64,000 nt of DNA from Marinibacterium sp050389775 (GCF_050389775.1 NZ_CP177144.1:1736001-1800000); one strand, 5' to 3'; positions 25,831-36,713 are shown, counted from the stretch's first letter. Made by a program: numbers and translations. The notes: generated by a model from the letters alone, not told the origin.

Positions 25831-26850
25831 ATGACCGGAGCCGACCCGACCCTGCGCCCCGATCCGCTGCCCGAGGACAACGACCGCGCCCTGCGCCCGC
25901 GCCAGCTGGGCGATTTCATCGGCCAGGCCGAGGCCCGGGCCAACTTGGCGGTGTTCATCGCCTCGGCCCGCCAGCGTGGCGAGGCCATGGACCACACGCT
26001 GTTCCACGGCCCGCCGGGGCTGGGCAAGACGACCCTGGCCCAGATCATGGCCCGCGAGCTGGGGGTCAATTTCCGCATGACTTCGGGCCCGGTGCTGGCC
26101 AAGGCCGGCGACTTGGCCGCAATCCTGACCAATCTCGAAGCCCGGGACGTGCTGTTCATCGACGAGATCCACCGGCTGAACCCGGTGGTCGAAGAGGTGC
26201 TCTACCCGGCGATGGAGGATTTCGAGCTGGACCTGGTGATCGGCGAAGGCCCGGCGGCCCGGACCGTGCGGATCGAGCTGCAGCCCTTCACCCTGGTCGG
26301 GGCGACAACGCGGATGGGGCTTCTGACCACCCCCCTGCGCGACCGCTTCGGCATCCCGACCCGGTTGCAATTCTACACCGTGGACGAGCTGCACGAGATC
26401 GTCACGCGCAACGCCCACACCCTTGGCGCCCCGGCCGACGAGGCCGGCGCGCGCGAGATCGCCCGCCGCGCCCGGGGCACCCCGCGGATCGCCGGGCGGC
26501 TGCTGCGCCGGGTGGTGGATTTCGCGGTGGTCGAGGGTGATGGCCGGATCGACCGGGCGCTGGCCGACCGGGCGCTGACCCGGCTGGGCGTCGATGCCCT
26601 GGGGCTCGACGGGGCCGACCGGCGCTACCTCGGCCTGATCGCGGAACATTACCAGGGCGGCCCGGTCGGGATCGAGACGCTCTCGGCGGCCCTGTCGGAA
26701 AGCCGCGATGCTCTGGAAGAGGTGATCGAGCCCTACCTGCTGCAACAAGGCCTGATCCAGCGCACCCCGCGCGGCCGCATGCTGGGCCAGCGCGCCTGGA
26801 CCCACCTGGGGCTTCAGCCACCGGGCCAGGACCGTGATCTCTTTTCTTGA
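25831..26850 (+). CDS. ruvB: Holliday junction branch migration ATPase RuvB
   Basis: A 339-residue AAA+ motor that drives branch migration with RuvA. Walker A is GPPGLGKTTLAQ (from residue 60) and Walker B is VLFIDEIHRLNPVVEE. LVGATTRMGLLTTPLRDRFG contains sensor 1 and the arginine finger. RAWTHLGLQ forms the C-terminal winged-helix end. It is the last gene of ruvCAB and is followed by a large inverted repeat that may end the transcript. Confidence 0.97.
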   Translation: MTGADPTLRPDPLPEDNDRALRPRQLGDFIGQAEARANLAVFIASARQRGEAMDHTLFHGPPGLGKTTLAQIMARELGVNFRMTSGPVLAKAGDLAAILTNLEARDVLFIDEIHRLNPVVEEVLYPAMEDFELDLVIGEGPAARTVRIELQPFTLVGATTRMGLLTTPLRDRFGIPTRLQFYTVDELHEIVTRNAHTLGAPADEAGAREIARRARGTPRIAGRLLRRVVDFAVVEGDGRIDRALADRALTRLGVDALGLDGADRRYLGLIAEHYQGGPVGIETLSAALSESRDALEEVIEPYLLQQGLIQRTPRGRMLGQRAWTHLGLQPPGQDRDLFS

Positions 26851-26879
26851 TCGTTGCGCCACGGGGCTGGCGTCCGGCC

Positions 26880-26944
26880 GGATATTTGGAAAGAGAAAGA
26901 AGCAGCAGGGCGCGCTTGCTGCTTCTTTCTCTTCTTAAATATCC
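26880..26944. repeat. Large inverted repeat of the AAAGAGAAAGAAGCAG family
   Basis: The left arm (26880-26907) and right arm (26917-26944) are 28 nt each, pair at 25 of 28 positions, and enclose a 9-nt loop (GGGCGCGCT). Each arm carries GAGAAAGAAGCAGCA or its complement and ends in the ATATCC/GGATAT motif. It sits 30 bp after ruvB, so in RNA it would form a very long stem. It is a double-arm copy of the element seen singly elsewhere in the window. Confidence 0.85.
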
Positions 26945-27006
26945 GGCGATCGGCCGGGGCCGGGCGGGCGCTTGCAGAAAAGGGCGATGCCCCATAAATC
27001 GGGCGC

Positions 27007-27645
27007 ATGAGCGATGCCATCCAGCCGGCCGATGTCGAGGCCTTCTTCACCCGGGATGACGGGTCCTTTCTGTTCGCGCGCTGGGGGCGGCCGCTGGCGC
27101 CGATGGTGATCGGCGTCGATGATGCCACCCTCGCCGTCGTCAAGGGCGCCTTTGAAGCGGTGGCCACCTTGCCGGGCCAGCCGATGCTGGCCGAAACCGA
27201 TCCCGAGCTGGGGTCGAACTGCATGATGTTCTTCTTCCGCGACTGGGACGAATTGGCCGCCGTGCCCGACCTGGACCGACTGATCCCCGATCTTGCCGCG
27301 CTGCTGGGCCGGCTGAAGGCCGCCGATGCCAACCAGTACCGCGTCTTTCGTTTCGACGAGGCCGGGGCGATCAAGGCCGTCTTCGTCTTTCTGCGCATGG
27401 ATGACCAGCTGGCCGCCATGCCGGCCGGCGACCTGGCGCTGGCCCAGGTGGCCCAGGTCATGCTCTGCTGGTCCGAGGCCGCCTTTCGCAACCGTTCGCC
27501 CCTGGCCCGGATCGGTGACACGACCATCCTGCGGCCCGACGTCTCGGCCATCATCCGGGCGGCCCATGATCCCCTGCTGCCGGCCGTGGCCACCGACCCG
27601 TCCCATGCGCTGCGGCTCTTTGCCCGGCTGGAGACCCCGGCGTGA
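27007..27645 (+). CDS. Conserved protein of unknown function, ahead of ybgC
   Basis: A 212-residue soluble protein with no signal peptide or membrane helix. It contains FFTRDDGSFLFARWGRPLAP, then MMFFFRDWDELAAVPDLDRL, NQYRVFRFDEAGAIKAVFVF and QVMLCWSEAAFRNRSPLA. I do not recognise a named family; it looks like a conserved Rhodobacterales hypothetical. Its stop overlaps the ybgC GTG (GTGA), so it heads the ybgC-tol cluster and is probably translated together with ybgC. A role tied to envelope maintenance is only suggested by position. Confidence 0.7.
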   Translation: MSDAIQPADVEAFFTRDDGSFLFARWGRPLAPMVIGVDDATLAVVKGAFEAVATLPGQPMLAETDPELGSNCMMFFFRDWDELAAVPDLDRLIPDLAALLGRLKAADANQYRVFRFDEAGAIKAVFVFLRMDDQLAAMPAGDLALAQVAQVMLCWSEAAFRNRSPLARIGDTTILRPDVSAIIRAAHDPLLPAVATDPSHALRLFARLETPA

Positions 27646-28049
27646 GCGCGCCTGATGCCCCCGCGGCCCATGTCTTCGGGCTGGACGTCCATTACGAAGA
27701 CACCGACATGGGCGGCATCGTCTACCACGCCAATTACCTGCGCTTCATCGAACGCGCGCGCAGTGCCTGGGTGCGCACCCTGGGGATCGACCAGAACGCC
27801 CTGCGCGAGGCTGGCACCGTCTTTGTCGTCCGCCATGTCGAATGTGATTTCCTGGCCACCGCCCGGTTCGAGGACGCGCTGTGCGTCGACACCCGGGTGC
27901 TCGACCGCTCCGGCGCGCGCCTGCGGCTGGAACAGGTCGTGAGACGGGGCGACCAGCCGCTGTTCACCGCCCGGGTGACCGTCGTGGCCATGGGGCTTTC
28001 GGGCCGGCCGACCCGTCTTCCGGCAGAGATTCGCGCATTGCCGCGATGA
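27642..28049 (+). CDS. ybgC: Tol-Pal-associated acyl-CoA thioesterase YbgC
   Basis: A 135-residue hot-dog thioesterase, the usual first gene of tol-pal operons. The catalytic Asp lies in VHYEDTDMGGIVYHANYLRF, the 4HBT family signature, and RARSAWVRTLGID follows. YbgC hydrolyses acyl-CoAs and is linked to phospholipid metabolism at the inner membrane. The GTG start overlaps the upstream gene's stop; a 117-bp gap separates it from tolQ. Confidence 0.93.
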   Translation: MSAPDAPAAHVFGLDVHYEDTDMGGIVYHANYLRFIERARSAWVRTLGIDQNALREAGTVFVVRHVECDFLATARFEDALCVDTRVLDRSGARLRLEQVVRRGDQPLFTARVTVVAMGLSGRPTRLPAEIRALPR

Positions 28050-28166
28050 ATGTTTCGCGATTTTCCCCGGTTCTGTTGGAAATCGGCGACGCGATGCATT
28101 AACTTTCCGCCAACGACAAAGCAGAGAAACGGGCGGCGACACGCCCCGCACATAACGAGCAGGCGG

Positions 28167-28862
28167 ATGGAAACGGACATTCTGGCAGCGGCCCAGGAGA
28201 TCGATTTTTCGGTCTGGGGGCTTTACGCACGGGCAACGCTGACGGTGAAACTCGTCATGCTGGCGCTGCTCCTGGCCTCTTTCTGGTCCTGGGCGATCAT
28301 CATCCAGAAACACCTGGGCTATGCCCGGGCACGGGCCAGGGCGCGGGCCTTCGACCGGGAATTCTGGTCGGGCGAGCCGCTGGACGGGCTGTTCGACCAG
28401 ATCGCCAACGCCCCGCGCAGCGCGATGGACCGGGTGTTCATCGCCGGCATGACGGAATGGCGCCGGTCCCACCGCGAGGACGGACGTCTGATCGGCGGGG
28501 CGATGGACCGGATCGACCGGTCGATGGACGTGGCCATCGCCAAGGAGGCCGAGGCCCAGACCAGCGGCCTGTCGGTGCTGGCCACGATCGGGTCGACCGC
28601 GCCCTTTGTCGGCCTGTTCGGCACGGTCTTCGGCATCATGAACGCCTTCATCGAGATCGCCGAACAGCAGAACACCAACCTGGCCGTGGTCGCCCCGGGC
28701 ATCGCCGAGGCCCTGCTGGCCACCGGGCTGGGCCTGTTCGCGGCCATCCCGGCCGTGATCTTCTATAACAAGCTGTCGTCGGACGGGGACCGGATCGTCG
28801 CGGGGTACGAGACCTTTGCCGACGAATTTGCCACCATCCTGTCGCGCCAGCTGGACAGCTGA
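28167..28862 (+). CDS. tolQ: Tol-Pal system protein TolQ
   Basis: A 231-residue inner-membrane protein of the TolQ/ExbB/MotA family, part of the proton-driven motor for outer-membrane constriction at division. TM1 is LVMLALLLASFWSWAIIIQK. The large cytoplasmic loop holds DRIDRSMDVAIAKEAEAQTS. TM2/TM3 carry STAPFVGLFGTVFGIMNAFI and PGIAEALLATGLGLFAAIPA, the conserved Thr/Gly/Pro-rich helices. METDILAAAQEIDF is the chosen start; the longer frame upstream is not conserved. tolR starts 3 bp after the stop. Confidence 0.96.
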   Translation: METDILAAAQEIDFSVWGLYARATLTVKLVMLALLLASFWSWAIIIQKHLGYARARARARAFDREFWSGEPLDGLFDQIANAPRSAMDRVFIAGMTEWRRSHREDGRLIGGAMDRIDRSMDVAIAKEAEAQTSGLSVLATIGSTAPFVGLFGTVFGIMNAFIEIAEQQNTNLAVVAPGIAEALLATGLGLFAAIPAVIFYNKLSSDGDRIVAGYETFADEFATILSRQLDS

Positions 28863-28865
28863 GCC

Positions 28866-29336
28866 ATGGGCGCCGCGATCCAGACCACCGAACGGCGCAC
28901 CCGCAAGCGCGGCCATCGCCGGGCCCGGCCGATGGCCGAGATCAACGTCACGCCGTTCGTCGACGTGATGATGGTGCTGCTGATCATCTTCATGGTGGCC
29001 GCGCCGTTGCTGACCGTGGGCGTGCCCGTCGAACTGCCCAAGACCGCGGCCAATGCCCTGCCCGATGCCGAGGAAGAGCCGCTGACCGTGACCGTCACGG
29101 CCGAGGGCGCCGTGCAGATCCAGACCACCGACACCGACCGCGACGAGCTGGTCAGCCGCCTGCGGGCGATCATGGCCGAACGGACCAGCGACCGGGTGTT
29201 CCTGCGGGCCGATGGCCGGGTGCCCTATGCGACGGTCATGGAAGTCATGGGTGCGCTGAACGCCGGGGGCTTTTCCAATATCGGCCTGGTGACCGACAGC
29301 GGGGGTCCGACGCTCGACCAGGCGTCGGACGGGTAA
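28866..29336 (+). CDS. tolR: Tol-Pal system protein TolR
   Basis: A 156-residue TolR/ExbD family protein. The single transmembrane helix carries the proton-pathway Asp in EINVTPFVDVMMVLLIIFMV, after a basic cytosolic N-terminus (RRTRKRGHRRARPM). The periplasmic domain includes VTVTAEGAVQIQ and RVFLRADGRVPYATVMEVMG. It works with TolQ as stator and with TolA. The tolA start follows 10 bp later. Confidence 0.95.
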   Translation: MGAAIQTTERRTRKRGHRRARPMAEINVTPFVDVMMVLLIIFMVAAPLLTVGVPVELPKTAANALPDAEEEPLTVTVTAEGAVQIQTTDTDRDELVSRLRAIMAERTSDRVFLRADGRVPYATVMEVMGALNAGGFSNIGLVTDSGGPTLDQASDG

Positions 29337-29346
29337 GGCCCGCGCA

Positions 29347-30615
29347 GTGCAGACCGGCACGGCCATATCCGGGATCGCGCATCTGACATTGATCGGATGG
29401 GTGATCCTCAAGGGCGTCTTCAGCATAGAGCCCGAACCGGTCCCGGTGACCGAGGTGGCGCTGGTATCGGCCGAGGAATATGCCGCGCTGACCGCGCCGT
29501 TCCCCGCGCCCGACACGGCCCAGACCCCGGCCGACCTTGCCCAGCCCGCGGACCCGGCGCCCGAAGAGCCGCCGTCACCCGAGATCGCCGAGGATCCGGC
29601 ACCCGAGCGTCCGGCGGTGACCCCGCCGCCGCCGGCGCCCGAACCCGCGCCCGAAGCACCGGCCGAGCCCGAGCCGCCGCAGCCGCCGGCGCCCGATATC
29701 GCCGCGCAGGAACCTGAAACGCCCGAACCCCCGGCGCCGCCGGCGCAGGACCAGGCCGCGCTGGCCCCCGACACGGCGCAGCGCCCGCCCGAACGCCCGA
29801 TCGAGCGCGAGGCGGCCACGCCCGCGCCGCCGCCGCCGCCCGATACGCGGCCCGACCCGGTGACCCAGGCCCCGGTGGCGCCCGACGGCCGCCAGGACGA
29901 AGCGCCCGAGGCCGATGTTGCGGCAGCCCCGGAAGCGGCCGTCGATACCCTGCCGGAACCCGAGGTCGAGCCTCAGCCCGAGGCGCAGCCGGTGCCCGAT
30001 CCCGAACCCGTGCCCGATCCGGCGCCGGAGCCGCCGGCCGAGACGGCCGAGGCCGCGCCCGAGGTCCCGGCCGACGTGCCGGCCGCGCCGACCCAATCGC
30101 GCCGTCCGGCCACCCGGCCCAGCCGCCCGACACCGCCCGCGCCGCAGGCCCAGGCGGCCCAGACGCCCGAGCCCCAGGTCGAGGTGCCGACGGCCCCGGC
30201 CGAGACCCAGCCCGACCGCAGCCAGGCGGTGGACGATGCCGTGGCCGCGGCGCTTGGCCAGGCCGGGGCGGGCAACCCGGCGCCGGCCGGCCCGCCGCTG
30301 ACCGGCGGCGAGCGCGAATCCCTGCGTGTTGCGGTTTCGCAATGCTGGAGCGTCGGGTCCTTGTCATCGGCCGCGCTGGCGACCACAGTGGTCGTGGGCG
30401 TGTCGATGACGCCGGACGGGCGCCCGGTGACGAATTCAATTCGACTGGTGTCGTGGAGTGGGGGATCGGACTCCGCAGCTCAACAGGCTTTCGACGCGGC
30501 GCGTCGGGCCATCATCCGCTGCGGTCAGCAGGGCTATCCCCTGCCGGCCGACAAGTACGAGCAGTGGCGCGACATCGAAATGACATTCAACCCTGAGAAG
30601 ATGCAGTACAGATGA
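29347..30615 (+). CDS. tolA: Tol-Pal system protein TolA (Pro/Ala/Glu-rich type)
   Basis: A 422-residue protein. One N-terminal anchor helix (GIAHLTLIGWVILKGVFSI) is followed by about 270 residues of Pro-, Ala- and Glu-rich low-complexity sequence, instead of the long Lys/Ala helix of E. coli TolA. The C-terminal domain of about 110 residues has LRVAVSQCWSVGSLSS, SMTPDGRPVTNSIRLVSWSG and AARRAIIRCGQQGYPLPADK, which fits TolA domain III, including two Cys residues. It links the inner-membrane motor to Pal and TolB. The GTG start is unusual but well placed. The stop overlaps the tolB ATG. Confidence 0.92.
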   Translation: MQTGTAISGIAHLTLIGWVILKGVFSIEPEPVPVTEVALVSAEEYAALTAPFPAPDTAQTPADLAQPADPAPEEPPSPEIAEDPAPERPAVTPPPPAPEPAPEAPAEPEPPQPPAPDIAAQEPETPEPPAPPAQDQAALAPDTAQRPPERPIEREAATPAPPPPPDTRPDPVTQAPVAPDGRQDEAPEADVAAAPEAAVDTLPEPEVEPQPEAQPVPDPEPVPDPAPEPPAETAEAAPEVPADVPAAPTQSRRPATRPSRPTPPAPQAQAAQTPEPQVEVPTAPAETQPDRSQAVDDAVAAALGQAGAGNPAPAGPPLTGGERESLRVAVSQCWSVGSLSSAALATTVVVGVSMTPDGRPVTNSIRLVSWSGGSDSAAQQAFDAARRAIIRCGQQGYPLPADKYEQWRDIEMTFNPEKMQYR

Positions 30616-31940
30616 TGCGATTGGTCCAGAGTTTCCTCGCCGCGGCGCTGACCGCCCTGATCCTGCCCGTTGCCGTGTCGGCCCAGGGCGGGCCCCTGCG
30701 GATCGAGATCACCGACGGGGTGATCGAACCGCTGCCCTTTGCCGTGCCGGGCTTTGTGCCCGACACGCCGGCGGCGGCGGAATACGGCACGTCCCTGGCC
30801 CGGGTCGTGGCCTCGGATCTCGCCGGCACCGGCCTTTTCCGCGAAATCCCGGCCTCGGCACATATCTCGACGGTGGCCGATTTCGGCGCGCCGGTGCAGT
30901 TCGCCGATTGGAAAACGATCAATGCGCAGGCTCTGATCACCGGGGCGGTATCACTTTCGGGTGACCGGCTGACCGTGCAGTTCCGCGTCTACGACGTGTT
31001 CTCCGGGGCCGAGATCGGCACCGGTCTGCAGTTTGCCGGCACGACGGACGGCTGGCGGCGCATGGCGCACAAGGTGGCCGACACGGTCTATTCGCGCCTG
31101 ACGGGCGAGACGGCCTATTTCGACAGCCGCGTGGTCTTCGTGTCGGAAACCGGGCCCAAGAACGACCGCCACAAGCGCCTGGCGATCATGGATTACGACG
31201 GCGCCAACGTGCAGTACCTGACCGACAGCAACGCGCTGGTCCTGGCTCCGCGGTTCTCGCCGACGGGCGACCGGGTGCTCTATACGTCCTACGAAAGCGG
31301 CTTTCCGCGGATCTATGTCATGGACGTGGGCCAGGTGCAGCGCCGGGTGCTGGACACTCAGGAAGGCTCGATGTCCTTTGCCCCGCGGTTCTCGCCCGAT
31401 GGCAACACCGTGGTCTTTTCCCAGGCCCAGGGCGGCAATACCGACATCTACGCGATGAACCTGGCCAGCGGCCAGCGTACCCGGCTGACCAATGCGCCGT
31501 CGATCGAAACGGCCCCCAGCTTTTCGCCGGACGGCAGCCAGATCGTCTTTGAAAGCGACCGCTCGGGCGGTCAGCAGCTCTACATCATGCCGGCCTCGGG
31601 CGGCGAGGCCCGGCGGATCTCGTCGGGGGCCGGGCGTTATGGCACGCCGGTCTGGTCGCCGCGCGGCGACCTGATCGCTTTCACCAAGCAGAACAAGGGC
31701 CGGTTCCACATCGGGGTGATGCGCACCGACGGCACCGGCGAGCGGCTGCTGACGGCCTCCTTCCTGGACGAAGGCCCGACCTGGGCGCCCAATGGCCGGG
31801 TGATCATGTTCACCCGCGAAAGCCAGGGCACCGACGGCCGCGCGCGGCTCTATTCGGTCGATATCTCGGGGCGCAATCTCAAGCCCGTGACAACGCCGGA
31901 TGGCGGGTCGGACCCGGCCTGGTCGCCGTTGCAGCGATAA
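30612..31940 (+). CDS. tolB: Tol-Pal system periplasmic beta-propeller TolB
   Basis: A 442-residue secreted protein. The signal peptide (FLAAALTALILPVAVSAQG) is cleaved around residue 23. The N-terminal domain includes ITDGVIEPLPFAVPGF. The C-terminal six-bladed propeller consists of repeats such as APRFSPTGDRVLYTSYES, APRFSPDGNTVVFSQ, APSFSPDGSQIVFESDRSGG and GPTWAPNGRVIMFTRES. It binds Pal and TolA. ATGATG at the start overlaps the tolA stop. A 100-bp gap with an AACACA-CGC-TGTGTT palindrome (31982-31996) precedes pal. Confidence 0.96.
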   Translation: MMRLVQSFLAAALTALILPVAVSAQGGPLRIEITDGVIEPLPFAVPGFVPDTPAAAEYGTSLARVVASDLAGTGLFREIPASAHISTVADFGAPVQFADWKTINAQALITGAVSLSGDRLTVQFRVYDVFSGAEIGTGLQFAGTTDGWRRMAHKVADTVYSRLTGETAYFDSRVVFVSETGPKNDRHKRLAIMDYDGANVQYLTDSNALVLAPRFSPTGDRVLYTSYESGFPRIYVMDVGQVQRRVLDTQEGSMSFAPRFSPDGNTVVFSQAQGGNTDIYAMNLASGQRTRLTNAPSIETAPSFSPDGSQIVFESDRSGGQQLYIMPASGGEARRISSGAGRYGTPVWSPRGDLIAFTKQNKGRFHIGVMRTDGTGERLLTASFLDEGPTWAPNGRVIMFTRESQGTDGRARLYSVDISGRNLKPVTTPDGGSDPAWSPLQR

Positions 31941-32040
31941 GCCGCCGACGCAATGCCGCATAGGCGGATTTATTCACATGAAACACACGCTGTGTTAAGG
32001 GACCGGAAATGAACATAACGGGCAAGGCAGGGGCTGAAGC

Positions 32041-32556
32041 ATGAAATTTGCGGGCAGGCTCACGGGACTTCTGGCAACGGCCGCATTGGTGGCCGCCTGT
32101 TCCAACAAGAACGCACTCGATGACGTCAACAGCGTCGATCTCAACAGCCAGTCTTCGGGCGTGGCGGCCGGGTCGGCCAGCGATCCGACATCGCCGGTCT
32201 ACTTCCAGCAGGCCATCGGCGACCGGGTGTTCTTTTCGGTCGACCAGTCGACGCTGAGCGATGCCGCGCGGCAGACGCTGAGCGGCCAGGCGACCTGGCT
32301 TCTGAAGAACACCGATTACACCGCGACGATCGAGGGCCATGCCGACGAACAGGGCACGCGGGAATACAACGTGGCGCTCGGCGAGCGCCGGGCCAACGCG
32401 GCACGCGAATACCTGATCTCGCGCGGGGTGGCCGGCAACCGCCTGCGCATCGTGAGCTATGGCAAGGAACGCCCGGTCGAGATCTGCTCGGAAGAGGCAT
32501 GTTATGCCAAGAACCGCCGGGTCGTGACCGTCCTTGCGGCGGGACTGACGGGGTAG
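32041..32556 (+). CDS. pal: Peptidoglycan-associated lipoprotein Pal
   Basis: A 171-residue outer-membrane lipoprotein. The lipobox is LVAAC, with Cys at about residue 20. The OmpA-type peptidoglycan-binding domain contains DRVFFSVDQSTLSDAARQTL, ATIEGHADEQGTREYNVALG, and RRANAAREYLISRGV with the Asp/Arg pair that binds diaminopimelate. It anchors the outer membrane to the cell wall and is the target of the TolAB machine. cpoB starts 7 bp downstream. Confidence 0.96.
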   Translation: MKFAGRLTGLLATAALVAACSNKNALDDVNSVDLNSQSSGVAAGSASDPTSPVYFQQAIGDRVFFSVDQSTLSDAARQTLSGQATWLLKNTDYTATIEGHADEQGTREYNVALGERRANAAREYLISRGVAGNRLRIVSYGKERPVEICSEEACYAKNRRVVTVLAAGLTG

Positions 32557-32563
32557 GCCAACC

Positions 32564-33412
32564 ATGCGATCAGCCTTCCTGGCCCTGGTCCTGACCTCTG
32601 CGTTCGGGGCGGTGGCGGTGCAACCCGCGCCGGCCCTGGCCCAGGCCGCGGCCCCGGGCGACCAGACCCTGGCGGACATCCGCCAGGAACTGTCCGTGCT
32701 CTATGTCGAGATCCAGAAGCTCAAGCGCGAATTGTCGACGACGGGCACGCCGTCGGTGCAGCTCAGCGGCGATACGGTGCTGGAACGCGTGGCCTCGATC
32801 GAGACGGCGTTGCAGACCCTGACGGCCCGGACCGAACAGCTGGAATTCCGCATCGGCGAAGTGGTGCGCGACGGGACCAACCGGATCGGTGACCTGGAAT
32901 TCCGCCTGGTCGAGCTGGAAGGCGGCGATGTCAGCCAGCTGGGCGAGACATCGACCCTGGGCGGGGCGGCGGCTGCGCCGGTGGCCCCGGCCGCGCCGGT
33001 CACGCCCGAGACACCGGGCACCGAACTGGCCATCGGCGAACAGGCCGATTTCGATGCCGCGCGCACGGCCCTGGCCGAGGGCCGCTATGGCGAGGCGGCA
33101 GACGGCTTTGCCCGCTTCGTCGAGAATTATCCCGGCAGCCCGCTGGCCGCGCAGGCCCACCTGGGCCGGGGCAAGGCCCTGACCGGCCTGTCCGATACGC
33201 GCGAGGCCGCGCGGGCCTACCTGGCCAGTTTCAGCGCCGATCCGACGGGCACCCATGCCTCGGAATCGCTGACCCTGCTGGGTGCGGCGCTTGGCAAGCT
33301 GGGCCAGGTCAACCAAGCCTGCCTGACCCTGGCCGAGGTGGCCACCCGGTTCCCCCTGTCGGACGCGGTGCCCGTGGCCCGGTCGGAAATGGACGCCCTG
33401 GGCTGCCAGTGA
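32564..33412 (+). CDS. cpoB: Cell-division coordinator CpoB (YbgF)
   Basis: A 282-residue periplasmic protein. The signal peptide is FLALVLTSAFGAVAVQPAPA. A coiled coil of about 90 residues (SVLYVEIQKLKREL, RVASIETALQTLTARTEQLE) drives trimerisation. TPR repeats then follow (ARTALAEGRYGEAADGFARF, SPLAAQAHLGRGKALTGL, ASESLTLLGAALGKLGQV). It coordinates peptidoglycan synthesis with Tol-dependent outer-membrane constriction. The tilS start overlaps its stop by 4 nt. Confidence 0.93.
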   Translation: MRSAFLALVLTSAFGAVAVQPAPALAQAAAPGDQTLADIRQELSVLYVEIQKLKRELSTTGTPSVQLSGDTVLERVASIETALQTLTARTEQLEFRIGEVVRDGTNRIGDLEFRLVELEGGDVSQLGETSTLGGAAAAPVAPAAPVTPETPGTELAIGEQADFDAARTALAEGRYGEAADGFARFVENYPGSPLAAQAHLGRGKALTGLSDTREAARAYLASFSADPTGTHASESLTLLGAALGKLGQVNQACLTLAEVATRFPLSDAVPVARSEMDALGCQ

Positions 33413-34665
33413 TCGACGGCGACACCGATATCCTATCGGTGGTCCGGTCTCAGTTTCACGCCGCCCCGCCATCGCGGCTGGGCGTGGCGGTGTCCGGCGG
33501 CGGCGATTCCGTGGCGCTTCTGCACATCCTCAGCCGGTGTCTCGATACCTCGGCCGTCGATATCCGGGCGGTGACCGTCGACCACGGGCTGCGCCCGGAG
33601 GCGGCCGACGAGGCCGCCCAGGTGGCCGCCCTGGCCGGCCGGCTGGGGCTGAGCCACACCACGCTGCGCTGGCAGGGCTGGGACGGGCAGGGCAACCTGC
33701 AGGCCGCCGCCCGCGAGGCGCGCTATGCGCTGATCTGCGACTGGGCCCGCCAGAACGGCATCGCGCTGGTGGCACTGGGGCATACGGCCGATGACCAGGC
33801 CGAAACGGTGCTGATGCGCCTGGGCCGGTCGGCCGGGGTCGACGGGCTGGCCGGCATCCCGGCCCGGCGCACGATGCACGGCGTGTCGCTTCTGCGGCCC
33901 GTGCTGGGGCTGACCCGGCAGGAGCTGCGCGATTACCTCGGCCGCAACGGCGTGACCTGGTGCGAGGATCCGTCGAACGACGACAGCCGCTATGACCGGG
34001 TGCAGGCCCGGTCGATCCTGGCCGCGCTGGCCCCGCTGGGGGTGACGACCGAAGGGCTGGCGGCCATTGCCGGCTACATGGGCGAGGCCCGCGAGGCGCT
34101 CGACTGGTACAGCTTTCTCACGGCCCGCGACATCGCGCTGGTCAATTCCGGTGACGTGATCCTTGACCTGCGCCGGTTCCGCACCCTGCCGCAGGACATT
34201 GCCCGGCGGCTGTTGCAACGGGCGGTGATGTGGGTCGGACAGGCCGATTACCCGCCGCGCCGGGCGGCCATGGCCCAGGCCATCGACGGGCTGCGCCACG
34301 GGCGGGGGGCGACGCTGGGCGGCTGCCGCATCCTGGTGGTCGACGGGTCGATCTGGATCTGCCGGGAATATGCCGTGGTGCGCGACATGGTCGTGGCCCC
34401 GGGCCAGCCCTGGGACGGGCGCTGGACACTGATCGGCCCGGTGATGCAGGACGGGCTGACCATTGCGCCACTTGGCCGCAACGGGCTGGCCCAGGTCCCC
34501 GACTGGCGCTCGTCGGGCCGGCCGCATGGCGCGCTCATGGCGTCTCCGGCGGTGTGGTGCGGCGATACGCTGGTCGCCGCGCCGCTGGCCGGCATGGCCA
34601 ACGGATGGCGTGCCGAGTTGCAGGAGAGCGCCGAAGCCTTCTTTGCTGCGCTATTATCCAATTGA
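33409..34665 (+). CDS. tilS: tRNA(Ile)-lysidine synthase TilS
   Basis: A 418-residue enzyme that converts C34 of the CAU-anticodon tRNA-Ile to lysidine, changing it to decode AUA. The PP-loop ATP site is VAVSGGGDSVALLHIL. GLSHTTLRWQGWDG, LVALGHTADDQAETVLMRL and WCEDPSNDDSRYDRVQAR are further family motifs. The C-terminal domain is less conserved. The GTG start is translationally coupled to cpoB. ftsH follows after 74 bp with its own candidate promoter; the tilS-ftsH order is typical of bacteria. Confidence 0.95.
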   Translation: MIDGDTDILSVVRSQFHAAPPSRLGVAVSGGGDSVALLHILSRCLDTSAVDIRAVTVDHGLRPEAADEAAQVAALAGRLGLSHTTLRWQGWDGQGNLQAAAREARYALICDWARQNGIALVALGHTADDQAETVLMRLGRSAGVDGLAGIPARRTMHGVSLLRPVLGLTRQELRDYLGRNGVTWCEDPSNDDSRYDRVQARSILAALAPLGVTTEGLAAIAGYMGEAREALDWYSFLTARDIALVNSGDVILDLRRFRTLPQDIARRLLQRAVMWVGQADYPPRRAAMAQAIDGLRHGRGATLGGCRILVVDGSIWICREYAVVRDMVVAPGQPWDGRWTLIGPVMQDGLTIAPLGRNGLAQVPDWRSSGRPHGALMASPAVWCGDTLVAAPLAGMANGWRAELQESAEAFFAALLSN

Positions 34666-34688
34666 ACCCAGCGGTGTGATGTCTATCT
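34662..34688 (+). promoter_or_regulatory. Candidate RpoH-like promoter of ftsH
   Basis: TTGAAC (34662-34667, overlapping the tilS stop) is followed after 15 bp by CTATCT (34683-34688). The -10 fits the CYATNT pattern described for heat-shock sigma factors in Rhodobacter-type bacteria. It can also be read as a sigma70 pair (TTGAAC-16-TATCTT). ftsH is commonly heat-inducible. Confidence 0.35.
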
Positions 34689-34699
34689 TATGGACAACC

Positions 34700-34720
34700 G
34701 GGCCGACCGACCGTCGGCCC
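34700..34720 (+). other. Perfect hairpin in the ftsH 5' leader
   Basis: GGGCCGAC (34700-34707), loop CGACC, GTCGGCCC (34713-34720). It ends 7 nt before the AGGAGA Shine-Dalgarno of ftsH. It may influence translation or mRNA stability; it has no T-tract and is not a terminator. Confidence 0.5.
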
Positions 34721-34739
34721 TGCAGTCAGGAGAATTCCC

Positions 34740-36656
<1,917 letters not shown>

Positions 36657-36675
36657 GCCCCGGGACAGCATCTGG

Positions 36676-36713
36676 AAACCCGCAGGTCGTGACGGCCTGC
36701 GGGTTTTGCTTTT
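36676..36713 (+). terminator. Intrinsic terminator after ftsH
   Basis: An 11-bp perfect stem, AAACCCGCAGG with CCTGCGGGTTT (36676-36686 and 36696-36706), has a 9-nt loop and runs into TTTTGCTTTT. It starts 20 bp after the ftsH stop and is the clearest intrinsic terminator in the window. Confidence 0.9.
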
